Positions 51,501 to 60,520 of a stretch of DNA of 64,000 nt are shown here, piece after piece. Origin of the DNA: an uncultured Psychroserpens sp. (GTDB lineage: Bacteria > Bacteroidota > Bacteroidia > Flavobacteriales > Flavobacteriaceae). The position numbers were made by a program, and so were the translations under genes. The notes below the pieces were generated by a model. That model was not told the origin of the DNA, searched no databases, and saw only the letters and a list, made by a program, of their open reading frames with translations. Where the stretch lies: NCBI RefSeq assembly GCF_947492715.1, contig NZ_CANLNS010000001.1, forward strand, positions 434,001 to 498,000, in the 5' to 3' direction. Within the stretch, counting starts at the first letter, position 1, and the number at the start of each line of letters is the position of its first letter.

Positions 51501-52706
51501 ATGGAAACCTTAGTTCTCGAAGCTGAAAAGTATGTTGTAGGATTTTTAAATGAAAATTTAGATCCAAAATTTGTTTATCATAATCTTGCACATACACAAC
51601 GTGTAGTTTCCAAGGTAAAAGAGCTTACTGAAAGTAGCAATCTTTCAGAAGATGAAAAACACATTCTAGTAATTGCAGCTTGGTTTCATGATACTGGATT
51701 TACAAAAACGATTGAAGGTCATGAAAAAGAAAGTGTACAAATTGCGGATCACTTTTTAAAATCTAAAGAGGTTGAAGCAACTACTATTGAGCTTATTTCT
51801 AATATTATTTTAGCTACACAAATGGGTTATGAGCCAAAAAACCAATTGGAAAGCATTATAAGAGATGCTGATTGTGCTCATGTATCTAGTAAAAACTACG
51901 ATGAATTTGCCTCTTTATTACGTAAAGAATGGGAATTAACTCAAGACAAGTTTATTTCCAAACCTAATTGGGTTAATGATAACATTTCATTTTTAACCAA
52001 TCACACATTTTATACAGACATAGCTGCAAGTAAATGGGAAAAACGAAAAGGAAAAAACTTAGCTAACCTTTTACAAAGTCAGAATAAGATTAAGGAAAAT
52101 ACCGAAAAATTAAAACAGAAAAAAGCAGAACTAAGTTTTAAAAAACATAAGTTAGATTTACCAGAACGTGGTATTGAAACCATGTTTAGAGTAGCGCTAA
52201 GAAATCATATCACTCTAAGTGATATTGCCGATACTAAAGCCAATATTTTGCTTTCTGTAAATGCTATTATTATCTCTTTAGTATTGTCAAATTTAGTATC
52301 TAAACTTGATAACCCTTCAAACGACTACCTCATTTGGCCAACAGTAATTTTTGCTGGGTTTACCGTTGCATCTATTGTATTATCTGTATTAGCCACAAGA
52401 CCAAACGTTACTCAAGGAAAGTTTAACAAACAAGATGTTGCCGATAAAAAAGTTAATTTATTATTCTTCGGAAACTTTCATAAAATGAAACTTGATGAGT
52501 TTGAATGGGCCATGAACGAAATGATGCAAGACAGAGATTATCTTTACAGTTCGCTTACTAAAGATTTATATTTCTTAGGTCTCGTTTTAAATAGAAAATA
52601 TAGTTTACTACGCAAAACGTACACAGTTTTTATGATAGGTATTGTTGTGAGTGTAATTGCTTTTGGTATTGCTTTTCAGACCTCAGGAATTCATCCTGGG
52701 CAATAA
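51501..52706 (+). CDS. HD-domain protein fused to PycTM (Pycsar effector-like) membrane domain
   Basis: A 401-residue protein. Residues 1-175 are an HD phosphohydrolase domain with the metal set H31 (HNLAHTQRV), H63-D64 (WFHDTGF) and D122/D124 (IRDADCAH). A charged linker (180-222) leads to residues 225-393, which read as PycTM (former DUF5706): FRVALRNHITLSDIADTKAN, TM helices at about 249-267 and 279-298, a loop with FFGNFHKMKLDEFEWAMNEMM, and a final TM at 373-392. PycTM alone is the membrane-disrupting effector of cyclic-nucleotide (Pycsar) anti-phage systems. Here the HD part could cut a cyclic or linear nucleotide. No cyclase is adjacent, so defence use is unproven. Confidence 0.85.
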   Translation: METLVLEAEKYVVGFLNENLDPKFVYHNLAHTQRVVSKVKELTESSNLSEDEKHILVIAAWFHDTGFTKTIEGHEKESVQIADHFLKSKEVEATTIELISNIILATQMGYEPKNQLESIIRDADCAHVSSKNYDEFASLLRKEWELTQDKFISKPNWVNDNISFLTNHTFYTDIAASKWEKRKGKNLANLLQSQNKIKENTEKLKQKKAELSFKKHKLDLPERGIETMFRVALRNHITLSDIADTKANILLSVNAIIISLVLSNLVSKLDNPSNDYLIWPTVIFAGFTVASIVLSVLATRPNVTQGKFNKQDVADKKVNLLFFGNFHKMKLDEFEWAMNEMMQDRDYLYSSLTKDLYFLGLVLNRKYSLLRKTYTVFMIGIVVSVIAFGIAFQTSGIHPGQ

Positions 52707-52730
52707 ATCTGAACCTAAATAAAATAGTGG

Positions 52731-55124
52731 TTAGGCCTTAATTTCTTTCATTAAATCGTCATAAGTATAAAAGGACTTATCGTCTTGATCTGTGTGGTAC
52801 AGTACACTTACACGTATTGCTTTTAAACCTGTAACCGCCTGTAAATCTTGTAATTCTACAATTTCCACATCGTCGTCCAAATACTTTTTAGATTGTAAGA
52901 ATTTCACATATCTTAAATATTCTCTTTCGTCTTGCTTTTGAGAATATACAATACTTATCTTTCCTTTTTGAGTAACCCGTTCTGTAGTTCCTTTAATATA
53001 AGCCTTATCAACACGTTTTTTTACAATTTCATATCTGGCATTATAAGTACCATCTACATCAAATTGTTTTTCATCCATTCTAAAGCTAATAGACAAAGGT
53101 TGATTAAACACTAAAACCATCGATGCTACATCCAACTTTACAGGAAAATCAGATTGCATAAGATAAAAGGCATTCTCCATTTCACACATCACCTGCAATT
53201 GCCACAATCTCAAATTATACAAATAGATTGGGTTGAAACTATCCTCTTTGGTAATAGACTCTCCAATATACATGTTATGCTCAACGCCATCGGTTTTAAA
53301 ACGCTCAAAATAATGAGGATACATAGCCTGAGCATCTATTTGCTTTTTATCTAAAAGTGCTGCCATTTCCTTATTTACTAAAGTAATGGTATCATCGTAA
53401 TCCTTTCTATGTTGATACAACACATTGACCTTATCGTCTATGCTGTCAAAGTAAGATTTTACTTGACCTCTTAACTCATTATCATTTTTAAAATGCTCTA
53501 ATAATGGATCAATATCTTTTCGTATAAATGCCGAAATTTGCTGCTCACTATCCACCTGAAAATGGGTATTGAGCCCATCTAAATAATCATTTATTTGATA
53601 TAAGTATTGCTCGTAAATTGGTAAGTTTTCAATTTTTAGTGCATTTTCAATTATTGCTTTAATAGCATTCAACTGAATAGTTAAATCCTGTTGTGTAGCC
53701 CAATTTCTTGCATTGGACGACCCTTTAATATCAATTTGACCATATAATGGGTAGATATTATCAAAAGCAATTTTATTAAAACTAGGTTCATTTCCATTAA
53801 GTTGATCCTTAATAAATCGTCTTGCTTCCTTTTCAAAACGCCAATTTACACTAGGATGTATAGACGTACATTCTTGCTGAATAATAGCTTCAATTAGGTT
53901 CTGTTCTTCATTTTTTGAACGTTCAACAGCAGATACAATAAATGGCATAACATCTACCAATTTATTAGCATTTATACTGTTCAGAACTTTAGGTTGTTCA
54001 GATACTATTTCTAAAATTCCCATTAAACCTTCATCATTAGCTATTGGAGCTAATATGGCGCTTTTAATATTTTGGTCCTTCAATGTTTTATACTGAGGTG
54101 CTTTACCTTTTGAAAGTTCATAATACCTATCAACATCAGAAATGGCATAGAAATTCTTTTCTCTAAGTAAGGTCTCATAAGACATACTACAGAGTGCATT
54201 TTTACATGAATTAACTTCTAAGTTATTAAGTAAGAAGCTATTCATAGCAACGCCATAAACACGTTCAAATGCATCTTCTTCATCATTATAAATTGAAAAT
54301 CCAACCTTAATATCTTTAAGGCCTAATAGTGATCGAAAAACTTCTTGAAAGTCTTCCATAAATCCTTCGTCTTTCCTTTTATCTTCACCAATTAATGTTG
54401 TTTTGATATTGGAAATAGATTGATCGTCTGTAACATTAAAAATATTAGAGATAACAAATCCTTTAAAGGTATAACTGTTAGGTGGAAACTTCTCCTTCCA
54501 CAAGGCCATGTTCTCGAAATTATCTAATAATTCATCTACATCTTCTTGTGTGATTTTTGGTGCGTTCTTTGCAGGAATAATTTCTGTAAAATCTGCATTA
54601 TATAATATTTTATAAAATTGCATAATACCATTGGCATCTGGAATTTCATAATAAAAAGGTCTTTTGAAATTAATATTGTGACCATAGCAAAATGCTAAGA
54701 TAATAGTACATGCAATAATATACTTATCATCCTTAGGCATGTTTTTGATTTCTAATTCAAAATCATCACCTGCCGTTTCTATAATGGTTTTAAAACGTTC
54801 AGAAGAATTAAAAATAAGGTTATGGAAAGGAACTGACGCTGTTTTGATTTCATTTTTTGTCAATACAGGGCTAAAAGAATCTTGTAAAATAATACTAATT
54901 TCTTTTTCTCTTTCTTTTAGGATAGAAGGATCGCTAAACCCTTCACTTAATTCAGGGTAACCTTCAGCTGTTTTAAGGACACGTCTAGCCTTAGCAGCAA
55001 TGAATTCATCTTCACTTTTTGCCAATTCTTCATAGTGCTCAAGTAGTTTATTAAAACTAACCTTAAGTTTAAATGGAGATTCTATATTCTCATTTATATC
55101 ACTCATACCAACTGTTTCTTGCAT
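52731..55124 (-). CDS. Large GAF-domain cytosolic protein of unknown function
   Basis: A 797-residue soluble protein without signal or membrane helices. Residues about 255-405 fit a GAF fold (GLKDIKVGFSIYNDEEDAF, RVYGVAMNSFLL, FYAISDVDRYYELSKG, KSAILAPIANDEGLMGILEIVSE). The N-terminal 240 residues and the C-terminal 390 residues are mostly helical with no domain I can name; there is no kinase, cyclase, GGDEF or HTH motif. An in-frame ATG at codon 7 is an alternative start. It converges on the HD-PycTM gene, with 24 bases between stops. Similar long GAF proteins are, as I recall, common in Flavobacteriaceae. Confidence 0.75.
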   Translation of the reverse strand: MQETVGMSDINENIESPFKLKVSFNKLLEHYEELAKSEDEFIAAKARRVLKTAEGYPELSEGFSDPSILKEREKEISIILQDSFSPVLTKNEIKTASVPFHNLIFNSSERFKTIIETAGDDFELEIKNMPKDDKYIIACTIILAFCYGHNINFKRPFYYEIPDANGIMQFYKILYNADFTEIIPAKNAPKITQEDVDELLDNFENMALWKEKFPPNSYTFKGFVISNIFNVTDDQSISNIKTTLIGEDKRKDEGFMEDFQEVFRSLLGLKDIKVGFSIYNDEEDAFERVYGVAMNSFLLNNLEVNSCKNALCSMSYETLLREKNFYAISDVDRYYELSKGKAPQYKTLKDQNIKSAILAPIANDEGLMGILEIVSEQPKVLNSINANKLVDVMPFIVSAVERSKNEEQNLIEAIIQQECTSIHPSVNWRFEKEARRFIKDQLNGNEPSFNKIAFDNIYPLYGQIDIKGSSNARNWATQQDLTIQLNAIKAIIENALKIENLPIYEQYLYQINDYLDGLNTHFQVDSEQQISAFIRKDIDPLLEHFKNDNELRGQVKSYFDSIDDKVNVLYQHRKDYDDTITLVNKEMAALLDKKQIDAQAMYPHYFERFKTDGVEHNMYIGESITKEDSFNPIYLYNLRLWQLQVMCEMENAFYLMQSDFPVKLDVASMVLVFNQPLSISFRMDEKQFDVDGTYNARYEIVKKRVDKAYIKGTTERVTQKGKISIVYSQKQDEREYLRYVKFLQSKKYLDDDVEIVELQDLQAVTGLKAIRVSVLYHTDQDDKSFYTYDDLMKEIKA

Positions 55125-55307
55125 GCAAAGTTACGAATTAATAGTTAAATCGTTATTAATTAAGACTTCACTCGTGGCAGAATGTTACAAGAATTTATGT
55201 TAAAAATGTAAGATTTATTCTCTATAAAGTTAGATTCGTAAAAATTATCATGGTCATTTAGGACTAAATATCCCAAAAAAATAAATCAAACTGACGATCC
55301 AAGGTCG

Positions 55308-57425
55308 TTACTTTTTCATGATACTAATCGCTACACCACCTCCTTGCGCCAATTTCAATTTTAATTTAGAATTTTGGTTAACTGTAATGGTTTCAATAGT
55401 AATCGCAAGCGGGTTTTTATCCCAATGTGCATCTTTTCCATCTTTATAAATTGTAGCAGTATACTCTTGGTTAGGCTCCAAAAAGTCAAAACTCAAGTCT
55501 ATGTCTCGAGCGTTTTCATCGGTTATGCTTCCTAAAAACCAGTTACCTGTTTCACGTTCTTTACGTGCAATTGTGACATAGTCACCAACTTCTCCATTTA
55601 AAACTCTTGTTTCGTCCCAATCTACGCCAACATCTTTTATAAATTGCATAGGCTCTGGATTGGCTTCATAATGCTCTACTAAATCTGCTGCCATCTGTAT
55701 GGGACTATAAATGACAACATACAATGCTAATTGTTGCGCTAAAGTGGTATTAACTTGGTTTTCAGATTTATATTCATCAAATTTTATATTGAAAATTCCA
55801 GGTGTAAAATCTATTGGTCCAGCCAGCATCCTTGTAAATGCCACAATTGGTAAATGTTCAGGAGGATTTCCTCCATCTTGAGCCCAAGCATTAAATTCTT
55901 GTCCGCGAAGCCCCTCTCGCGAAATGGTATTTGGATATGTTCGTCTTAAACCTGTTGCTTTAATAGGCTCGTGAGCATTAATCGCAACTTCGTACTTAGC
56001 AGCTTTTTCAACAGTATTGTTATAATGGTTGACCATATATTGTCCATGATGATATTCTCCTTTCGGAAGAATTTTACCTACATAACCTGTTTTTACGGCA
56101 TGCATTCCATATTTTTTCATCAATGCAAAGGCTGCATCCTGCTGTTTTGTATAGGTTTCTGTTGCTGCAGAAGATTCATGATGCATAATAATGGAGACAC
56201 CTTTTTCTTTTCCATAGCGCACCACTTCATCTATATCATAATCGGGATAAGTCGTTACAAAATCAAAAACACCTTCTCTATCTTCAAAACCAATCCAACG
56301 CTCCCAGCCAGTATTCCATCCTTCTACCAAAACACCCTTAATGTTATTTTGAGCGGAAAAGTCTATTAATCGTTTTACATTTTCTGTTGTTGCTCCATGT
56401 CTGCCATGAGCCTTCCCTGTATCTACCCATTGACCATCAATCATTTCCATTCCATAATCCCATGACGATTTTCCTAAATGCATTTCCCACCAAACACCAG
56501 TATATTTCATAGGTTTAATCCAAGATACATCTCCTAATTTATTTGGTTCATTAAGGTTTACGATAAGATTAGATGCAATTAAATCTGGAGCATTATTTGT
56601 AATTTGAATGGTTCTCCAAGGCGTGTGAAAAGGTAATGTACGCTTCACTTTATAAGGCTTATTCTCTGTACCGACTAAATGACTTTCAAGGCTAAGATTG
56701 TCTGTATCAACTTTCAAAGTCATTCCAGAATAATCGACTAAAGCTGCTTCATGAAAACTCAAATGTGTACCGTCGTCACCAACCATAGTCACAGGTGTGT
56801 TGACAGCGTTTTCTGGAATATAAGTCTGCGCCAAGTTAACATGACCAACATATTTTAAAGCATCAATTTCAGAAAGTTTTGTTGTACTGTATAAGTGCTC
56901 ATAAATATCCCAATCTCCTGGTATCCAAAACGTCTTATAATCTTGAGTTAAATTAAATTGTGTGCGTTCTTCTAAAATCTCAACAGCCTTAAGTCTAGCC
57001 TGTTCTGGAAATTCGTATCTAAATCCAACACCATCGTCATAAACTCTAAACACTACATTAAGAAATCGCTCGGGAGACACTTTTTCTTGCAACATTATTT
57101 TTAATTCCCTGTAATTATTAACAACATCTTTCTGCTCTCCCCAAGGCATCTGCCAAGTTTCTATATTCGTTTTTGTTTCAGAATTTTTAATAATAAAGTT
57201 CTTATCAAATGCAGGTGCATCTTTAAACTCAAAACCTAAATACGACGTGTCAATTATGACATTACCATCTCGCATTACTAAATAATACGGCTGACCCTCT
57301 TCTGAAAGATTAAAACTCAATTTAAGTTGACCATTTGAAGACACTGCTTCAAAGGTTTTTTTCTCGTCGAAAGCATTACAAGAAAATAATAAACAGGTTA
57401 AGATTAAAGGGATAATTATTCGCAT
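55308..57425 (-). CDS. GH97 alpha-glucosidase lipoprotein (SusB-like)
   Basis: A 705-residue lipoprotein (ILTCLLFSCNAF, Cys 16). It has the GH97 layout: N-terminal beta-sandwich (about 20-290), TIM barrel (290-600) and C-terminal sheet domain. Catalytic and calcium-binding glutamates of the inverting SusB type are visible: E417 in IIMHHESSAA, E486 in AINAHEPIKA and E510 in GLRGQEFNAW, so it should invert configuration while releasing glucose from alpha-glucans. It is the last gene of the glucan operon; the next GH13 gene starts eight bases upstream. Confidence 0.93.
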   Translation of the reverse strand: MRIIIPLILTCLLFSCNAFDEKKTFEAVSSNGQLKLSFNLSEEGQPYYLVMRDGNVIIDTSYLGFEFKDAPAFDKNFIIKNSETKTNIETWQMPWGEQKDVVNNYRELKIMLQEKVSPERFLNVVFRVYDDGVGFRYEFPEQARLKAVEILEERTQFNLTQDYKTFWIPGDWDIYEHLYSTTKLSEIDALKYVGHVNLAQTYIPENAVNTPVTMVGDDGTHLSFHEAALVDYSGMTLKVDTDNLSLESHLVGTENKPYKVKRTLPFHTPWRTIQITNNAPDLIASNLIVNLNEPNKLGDVSWIKPMKYTGVWWEMHLGKSSWDYGMEMIDGQWVDTGKAHGRHGATTENVKRLIDFSAQNNIKGVLVEGWNTGWERWIGFEDREGVFDFVTTYPDYDIDEVVRYGKEKGVSIIMHHESSAATETYTKQQDAAFALMKKYGMHAVKTGYVGKILPKGEYHHGQYMVNHYNNTVEKAAKYEVAINAHEPIKATGLRRTYPNTISREGLRGQEFNAWAQDGGNPPEHLPIVAFTRMLAGPIDFTPGIFNIKFDEYKSENQVNTTLAQQLALYVVIYSPIQMAADLVEHYEANPEPMQFIKDVGVDWDETRVLNGEVGDYVTIARKERETGNWFLGSITDENARDIDLSFDFLEPNQEYTATIYKDGKDAHWDKNPLAITIETITVNQNSKLKLKLAQGGGVAISIMKK

Positions 57426-57432
57426 ATCTTTA

Positions 57433-59079
57433 TTATTTCTGTTCTAAAAGAACCATATCAAATTCTGAATCTATAGTTACTGTTCCGTTCTTCACGGTCA
57501 CGTCTTGATTAGAGTACGCATCATGAAGCAGATCATCATCTTTATATATTTCAGAAACATTTATTGTTTTATTTCCTTTTGGTAAATCTAATCCAACAAC
57601 TACTAAGTCCTTAAAGTTTCCGTCAGAAAAACTTCTGTAAAACACATAAGGTTCTTGTGTAATCATTTGGTGCACTCCTGCACCAACAGCAGGATGATTA
57701 ACTCTAAACTGTCCTAGTTTTTGCCAATGTTCTAGCACTTTATTTTCTTTAACGTCATCCCAATTCATCATTGAGCGCAAGGTCGCATCTCCAATTGTAC
57801 CATCTACAACCAAATTTCTAGCCGATTCGTCTCCATAATATATTTGAGATGTTCCTGGAGTAAGCAAGAGCATTGTTCCTGTTTCGTATGCCTTTGTTCG
57901 CTCTGGGTCAAAAGGTTGTCCGTCATCATGTGAGCTCAAGTAATTTAATATACCGTAGCCTTTTAAATTCGTATGTAACTCATCTGAGTAACGTTTAAAC
58001 ACCTCTTCCTTAGATTGCTGAGCAACATTCCATTTTAGTTCAAAATTAATCAGACTCGTAAAAGCGTCATCAAAATAATTTACTTTTCTATCTCCAAAAT
58101 CATAAGCTTTTCCAGAAGATATTCCATAGCCATAGACTTCGCCAACCAAATAAAAATCGTTGCTATCGAGTACCTCGTTTTTATGATTTTGTTTCCACGT
58201 TTTAAAAGCGTAATCGCATTCATTTTTAAACTCTTGCCATACATATTCTTCGGTATGTTTTACAGTATCAACTCTATAACCATCAATTCCAAATTCGGTA
58301 ATATAATCTGTTAGCCATTTCATGATATAAAAGCGTGGCGCTCTAGGGTAACCCGTTCTTTCGAAAAACGCGTTAAGTTCTGCGATTTCCTCTTCGTAAC
58401 GTCCTTCTGCTTTCCATTTTTCTACTAACTGAGGTGGTAATTCAACGGCTTCGTTGCTTTCTGTTTTAATGTCTGGTAAATTCTTTACCAAAGTACAGGT
58501 AATTGTATTCTCGTAATTAGTGTATTGACATTGAGGTTCGGTTCTCACCCATTCGCTTGGCCAAACTGGATCTTGTTCGGTCACTGGCCCAGTATGATTA
58601 ATTACAGCATCTAAAAGAATTCTTATGCCTTTATCATGAGCCACTTTCACTAGTTGTTTTAAGTCTTCTTTTGTCCCGTAGTTAGGATCAATGGCAGTCC
58701 AATCTTTTGTCCAATACCCATGAAAACCATATGTTACACCTGTACCTTCATCTGTCCCTCCATGAATTTGCTCTACAATTGGTGTCATCCATATAGCGTT
58801 AACACCTAAATCTGTAAAATAACCTTCCTCTATTTTTTGGGTTATCCCTTTAAGATCTCCACCCTTAAAACCACGAAGTTTTCCAGTTTCTTTAGTCCTT
58901 TCGAAGTTAATATCATTAGCTGTATCGCCATTATTAAATCGATCTGTCAACAAAAAATACAAATTCGCAGCTTCCCAAACAAAAGGTGTTTTAGGTTTCA
59001 CATCTGTCGCTTCTTTTGGTGTTTTTTGACAAGAAATTATCATCGTAAAACTGCATACTATCAAAAATAAATGCTTCAT
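57433..59079 (-). CDS. GH13 alpha-amylase-family lipoprotein (first copy)
   Basis: A 548-residue lipoprotein (CSFTMIISCQKT, Cys 17). The four GH13 regions are present: DAVINH (157-162), GYRVD with nucleophile D271, VGEVYG with acid/base E314, and SSHDDG with H384-D385. The start of the barrel reads WEAANLYFLLTDRFNNGD. It hydrolyses alpha-1,4-glucan bonds, probably on the cell surface or in the periplasm. The gene sits four bases from the second GH13 gene and seven from GH97, in the same operon. Confidence 0.92.
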   Translation of the reverse strand: MKHLFLIVCSFTMIISCQKTPKEATDVKPKTPFVWEAANLYFLLTDRFNNGDTANDINFERTKETGKLRGFKGGDLKGITQKIEEGYFTDLGVNAIWMTPIVEQIHGGTDEGTGVTYGFHGYWTKDWTAIDPNYGTKEDLKQLVKVAHDKGIRILLDAVINHTGPVTEQDPVWPSEWVRTEPQCQYTNYENTITCTLVKNLPDIKTESNEAVELPPQLVEKWKAEGRYEEEIAELNAFFERTGYPRAPRFYIMKWLTDYITEFGIDGYRVDTVKHTEEYVWQEFKNECDYAFKTWKQNHKNEVLDSNDFYLVGEVYGYGISSGKAYDFGDRKVNYFDDAFTSLINFELKWNVAQQSKEEVFKRYSDELHTNLKGYGILNYLSSHDDGQPFDPERTKAYETGTMLLLTPGTSQIYYGDESARNLVVDGTIGDATLRSMMNWDDVKENKVLEHWQKLGQFRVNHPAVGAGVHQMITQEPYVFYRSFSDGNFKDLVVVGLDLPKGNKTINVSEIYKDDDLLHDAYSNQDVTVKNGTVTIDSEFDMVLLEQK

Positions 59080-59082
59080 AGG

Positions 59083-60516
59083 TTATTGTATTAATATTTT
59101 ATACTCCCAAGGTTGAAGTGTTAGCGCTTCTCCAGCTTTCAATTCTATGTTGCTATCGGTCATAAAATCTACAAATGTGCCTGATGTTGTGCTATTAAAC
59201 ATTTGTTCGTTGTTAGAAAAGTTGCCAATAAATCTAATTTTTGACTTTCCTTTTTTTCTTACCATATCTAGCACATGCTCATTATTACTCACTAAACTCA
59301 CAAAGGCAGCTCCATTTCGACCTCCATGTAGCGCCTCATTTTCTTGTTTTAGTACGGCTAACTTTTCTAATAATTGCCATGTCTTACCTTTGACTTTTGG
59401 TATAGAATCTTTTTCGAAAAATTTAAGTCGGTGAGCCAAATCATACTCTTGGCCTGTGTAAATTAATGGCATTCCTTTTTGCATATAACTAAAAACGGTC
59501 ATGAGTTCTGAGGCGTCTCCCATGCGCTCTTTAATTGTTCCGTTCCAGGAATTCTCGTCATGATTAGTTACAAAATTCATGAGGATATCATTGGTTTCAT
59601 AGTCTTTAAATATCTTGGTGGTATAGGCCTCAAAATCTTTGAGGTTTTTTTCTCCTTTTGCCAAGCTATTCAATAAATGGTGACCATCCCATGCGTATGC
59701 CATATCAAACAAGTCGTTTCCTTTCATTAATTCTGGTTCCCAGGCTTCAGCAAGCATAAAAATATCTTTTTGCTTACGTAATTCAGGAATTGTTTCTTGC
59801 CAAAAATCTAATGGTACCGATCCTGCAACATCACATCTAAATCCATCAACACCTTCTTTGGTAATCCAATAACTCATATCGTCTAGCATGTCCTTACGCA
59901 TCGATTTATTATCATAGTTTAAATCGGCAACATCTGTCCAATCTGTCCCTTCTGGGTGAATCACTTCTCCATCTTCATTTTGTGTATAATAATCAGGATT
60001 GGTTTTTAGCCATTCGTGATCCCATCCTGTATGATTAGGAACCCAGTCTAAGATAACATACATACTATTTTTGCGAGCCATATTAACGAGTTCTCTAAAA
60101 TCCTCTATCGTCCCGAATTCTGGATTTATCTTTGTGAAATCTGTTACAGCATAATAACTTCCTAAATATTTGCTTTGTTCATCTTCAGGGAAATCTGAAG
60201 CAAATTTACTATCTCGACCACCAGTTGCTTTTCGCTTCGTTTCCGAAATTGGAAACACAGGCATTAACCAAATAATCTTAACACCCAATTTTTTAAGCTC
60301 TGGGATATCTTTTGTGAATTCTTGAAACGTGCCTTCGGGTGAATATTGACGAATATTGGCTTCATAAATTATTGCGCTTTCTAAAATATCTTCGGAAATT
60401 GGTGCTAAAATATCCTCTGATGTTTTGTCTTCAATGAGTACAGGCTCATCTTTTTTATCTGTTTTACAAGACCAGACCAATACTGCAATTAGAGCTATAG
60501 TTAATACGTTTTTCAT
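59083..60516 (-). CDS. GH13 alpha-amylase-family lipoprotein (second copy)
   Basis: A 477-residue lipoprotein (IAVLVWSCKTD, Cys 17). GH13 regions: DWVPNH (157-162), GFRCD with nucleophile D229, LAEAW with acid/base E257 and FVTNHDEN with H319-D320. The sequence differs from the neighbouring GH13 enzyme in length and in region II, so it likely has a different chain-length or debranching preference; the exact subfamily is not assigned. It follows the GH31 gene by four bases in the operon. Confidence 0.92.
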   Translation of the reverse strand: MKNVLTIALIAVLVWSCKTDKKDEPVLIEDKTSEDILAPISEDILESAIIYEANIRQYSPEGTFQEFTKDIPELKKLGVKIIWLMPVFPISETKRKATGGRDSKFASDFPEDEQSKYLGSYYAVTDFTKINPEFGTIEDFRELVNMARKNSMYVILDWVPNHTGWDHEWLKTNPDYYTQNEDGEVIHPEGTDWTDVADLNYDNKSMRKDMLDDMSYWITKEGVDGFRCDVAGSVPLDFWQETIPELRKQKDIFMLAEAWEPELMKGNDLFDMAYAWDGHHLLNSLAKGEKNLKDFEAYTTKIFKDYETNDILMNFVTNHDENSWNGTIKERMGDASELMTVFSYMQKGMPLIYTGQEYDLAHRLKFFEKDSIPKVKGKTWQLLEKLAVLKQENEALHGGRNGAAFVSLVSNNEHVLDMVRKKGKSKIRFIGNFSNNEQMFNSTTSGTFVDFMTDSNIELKAGEALTLQPWEYKILIQ

Positions 60517-60520
60517 TGAA

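Noticed and set aside
51501-52706. Full Pycsar defence operon
   Set aside because: A PycTM-like domain is seen but no uridylate or cytidylate cyclase gene is next to it or elsewhere in the window.
55241-55307. Terminator after GH97
   Set aside because: Only a four-base stem (ACGA/TCGT) precedes the T-rich tract on the minus strand; too weak to call.
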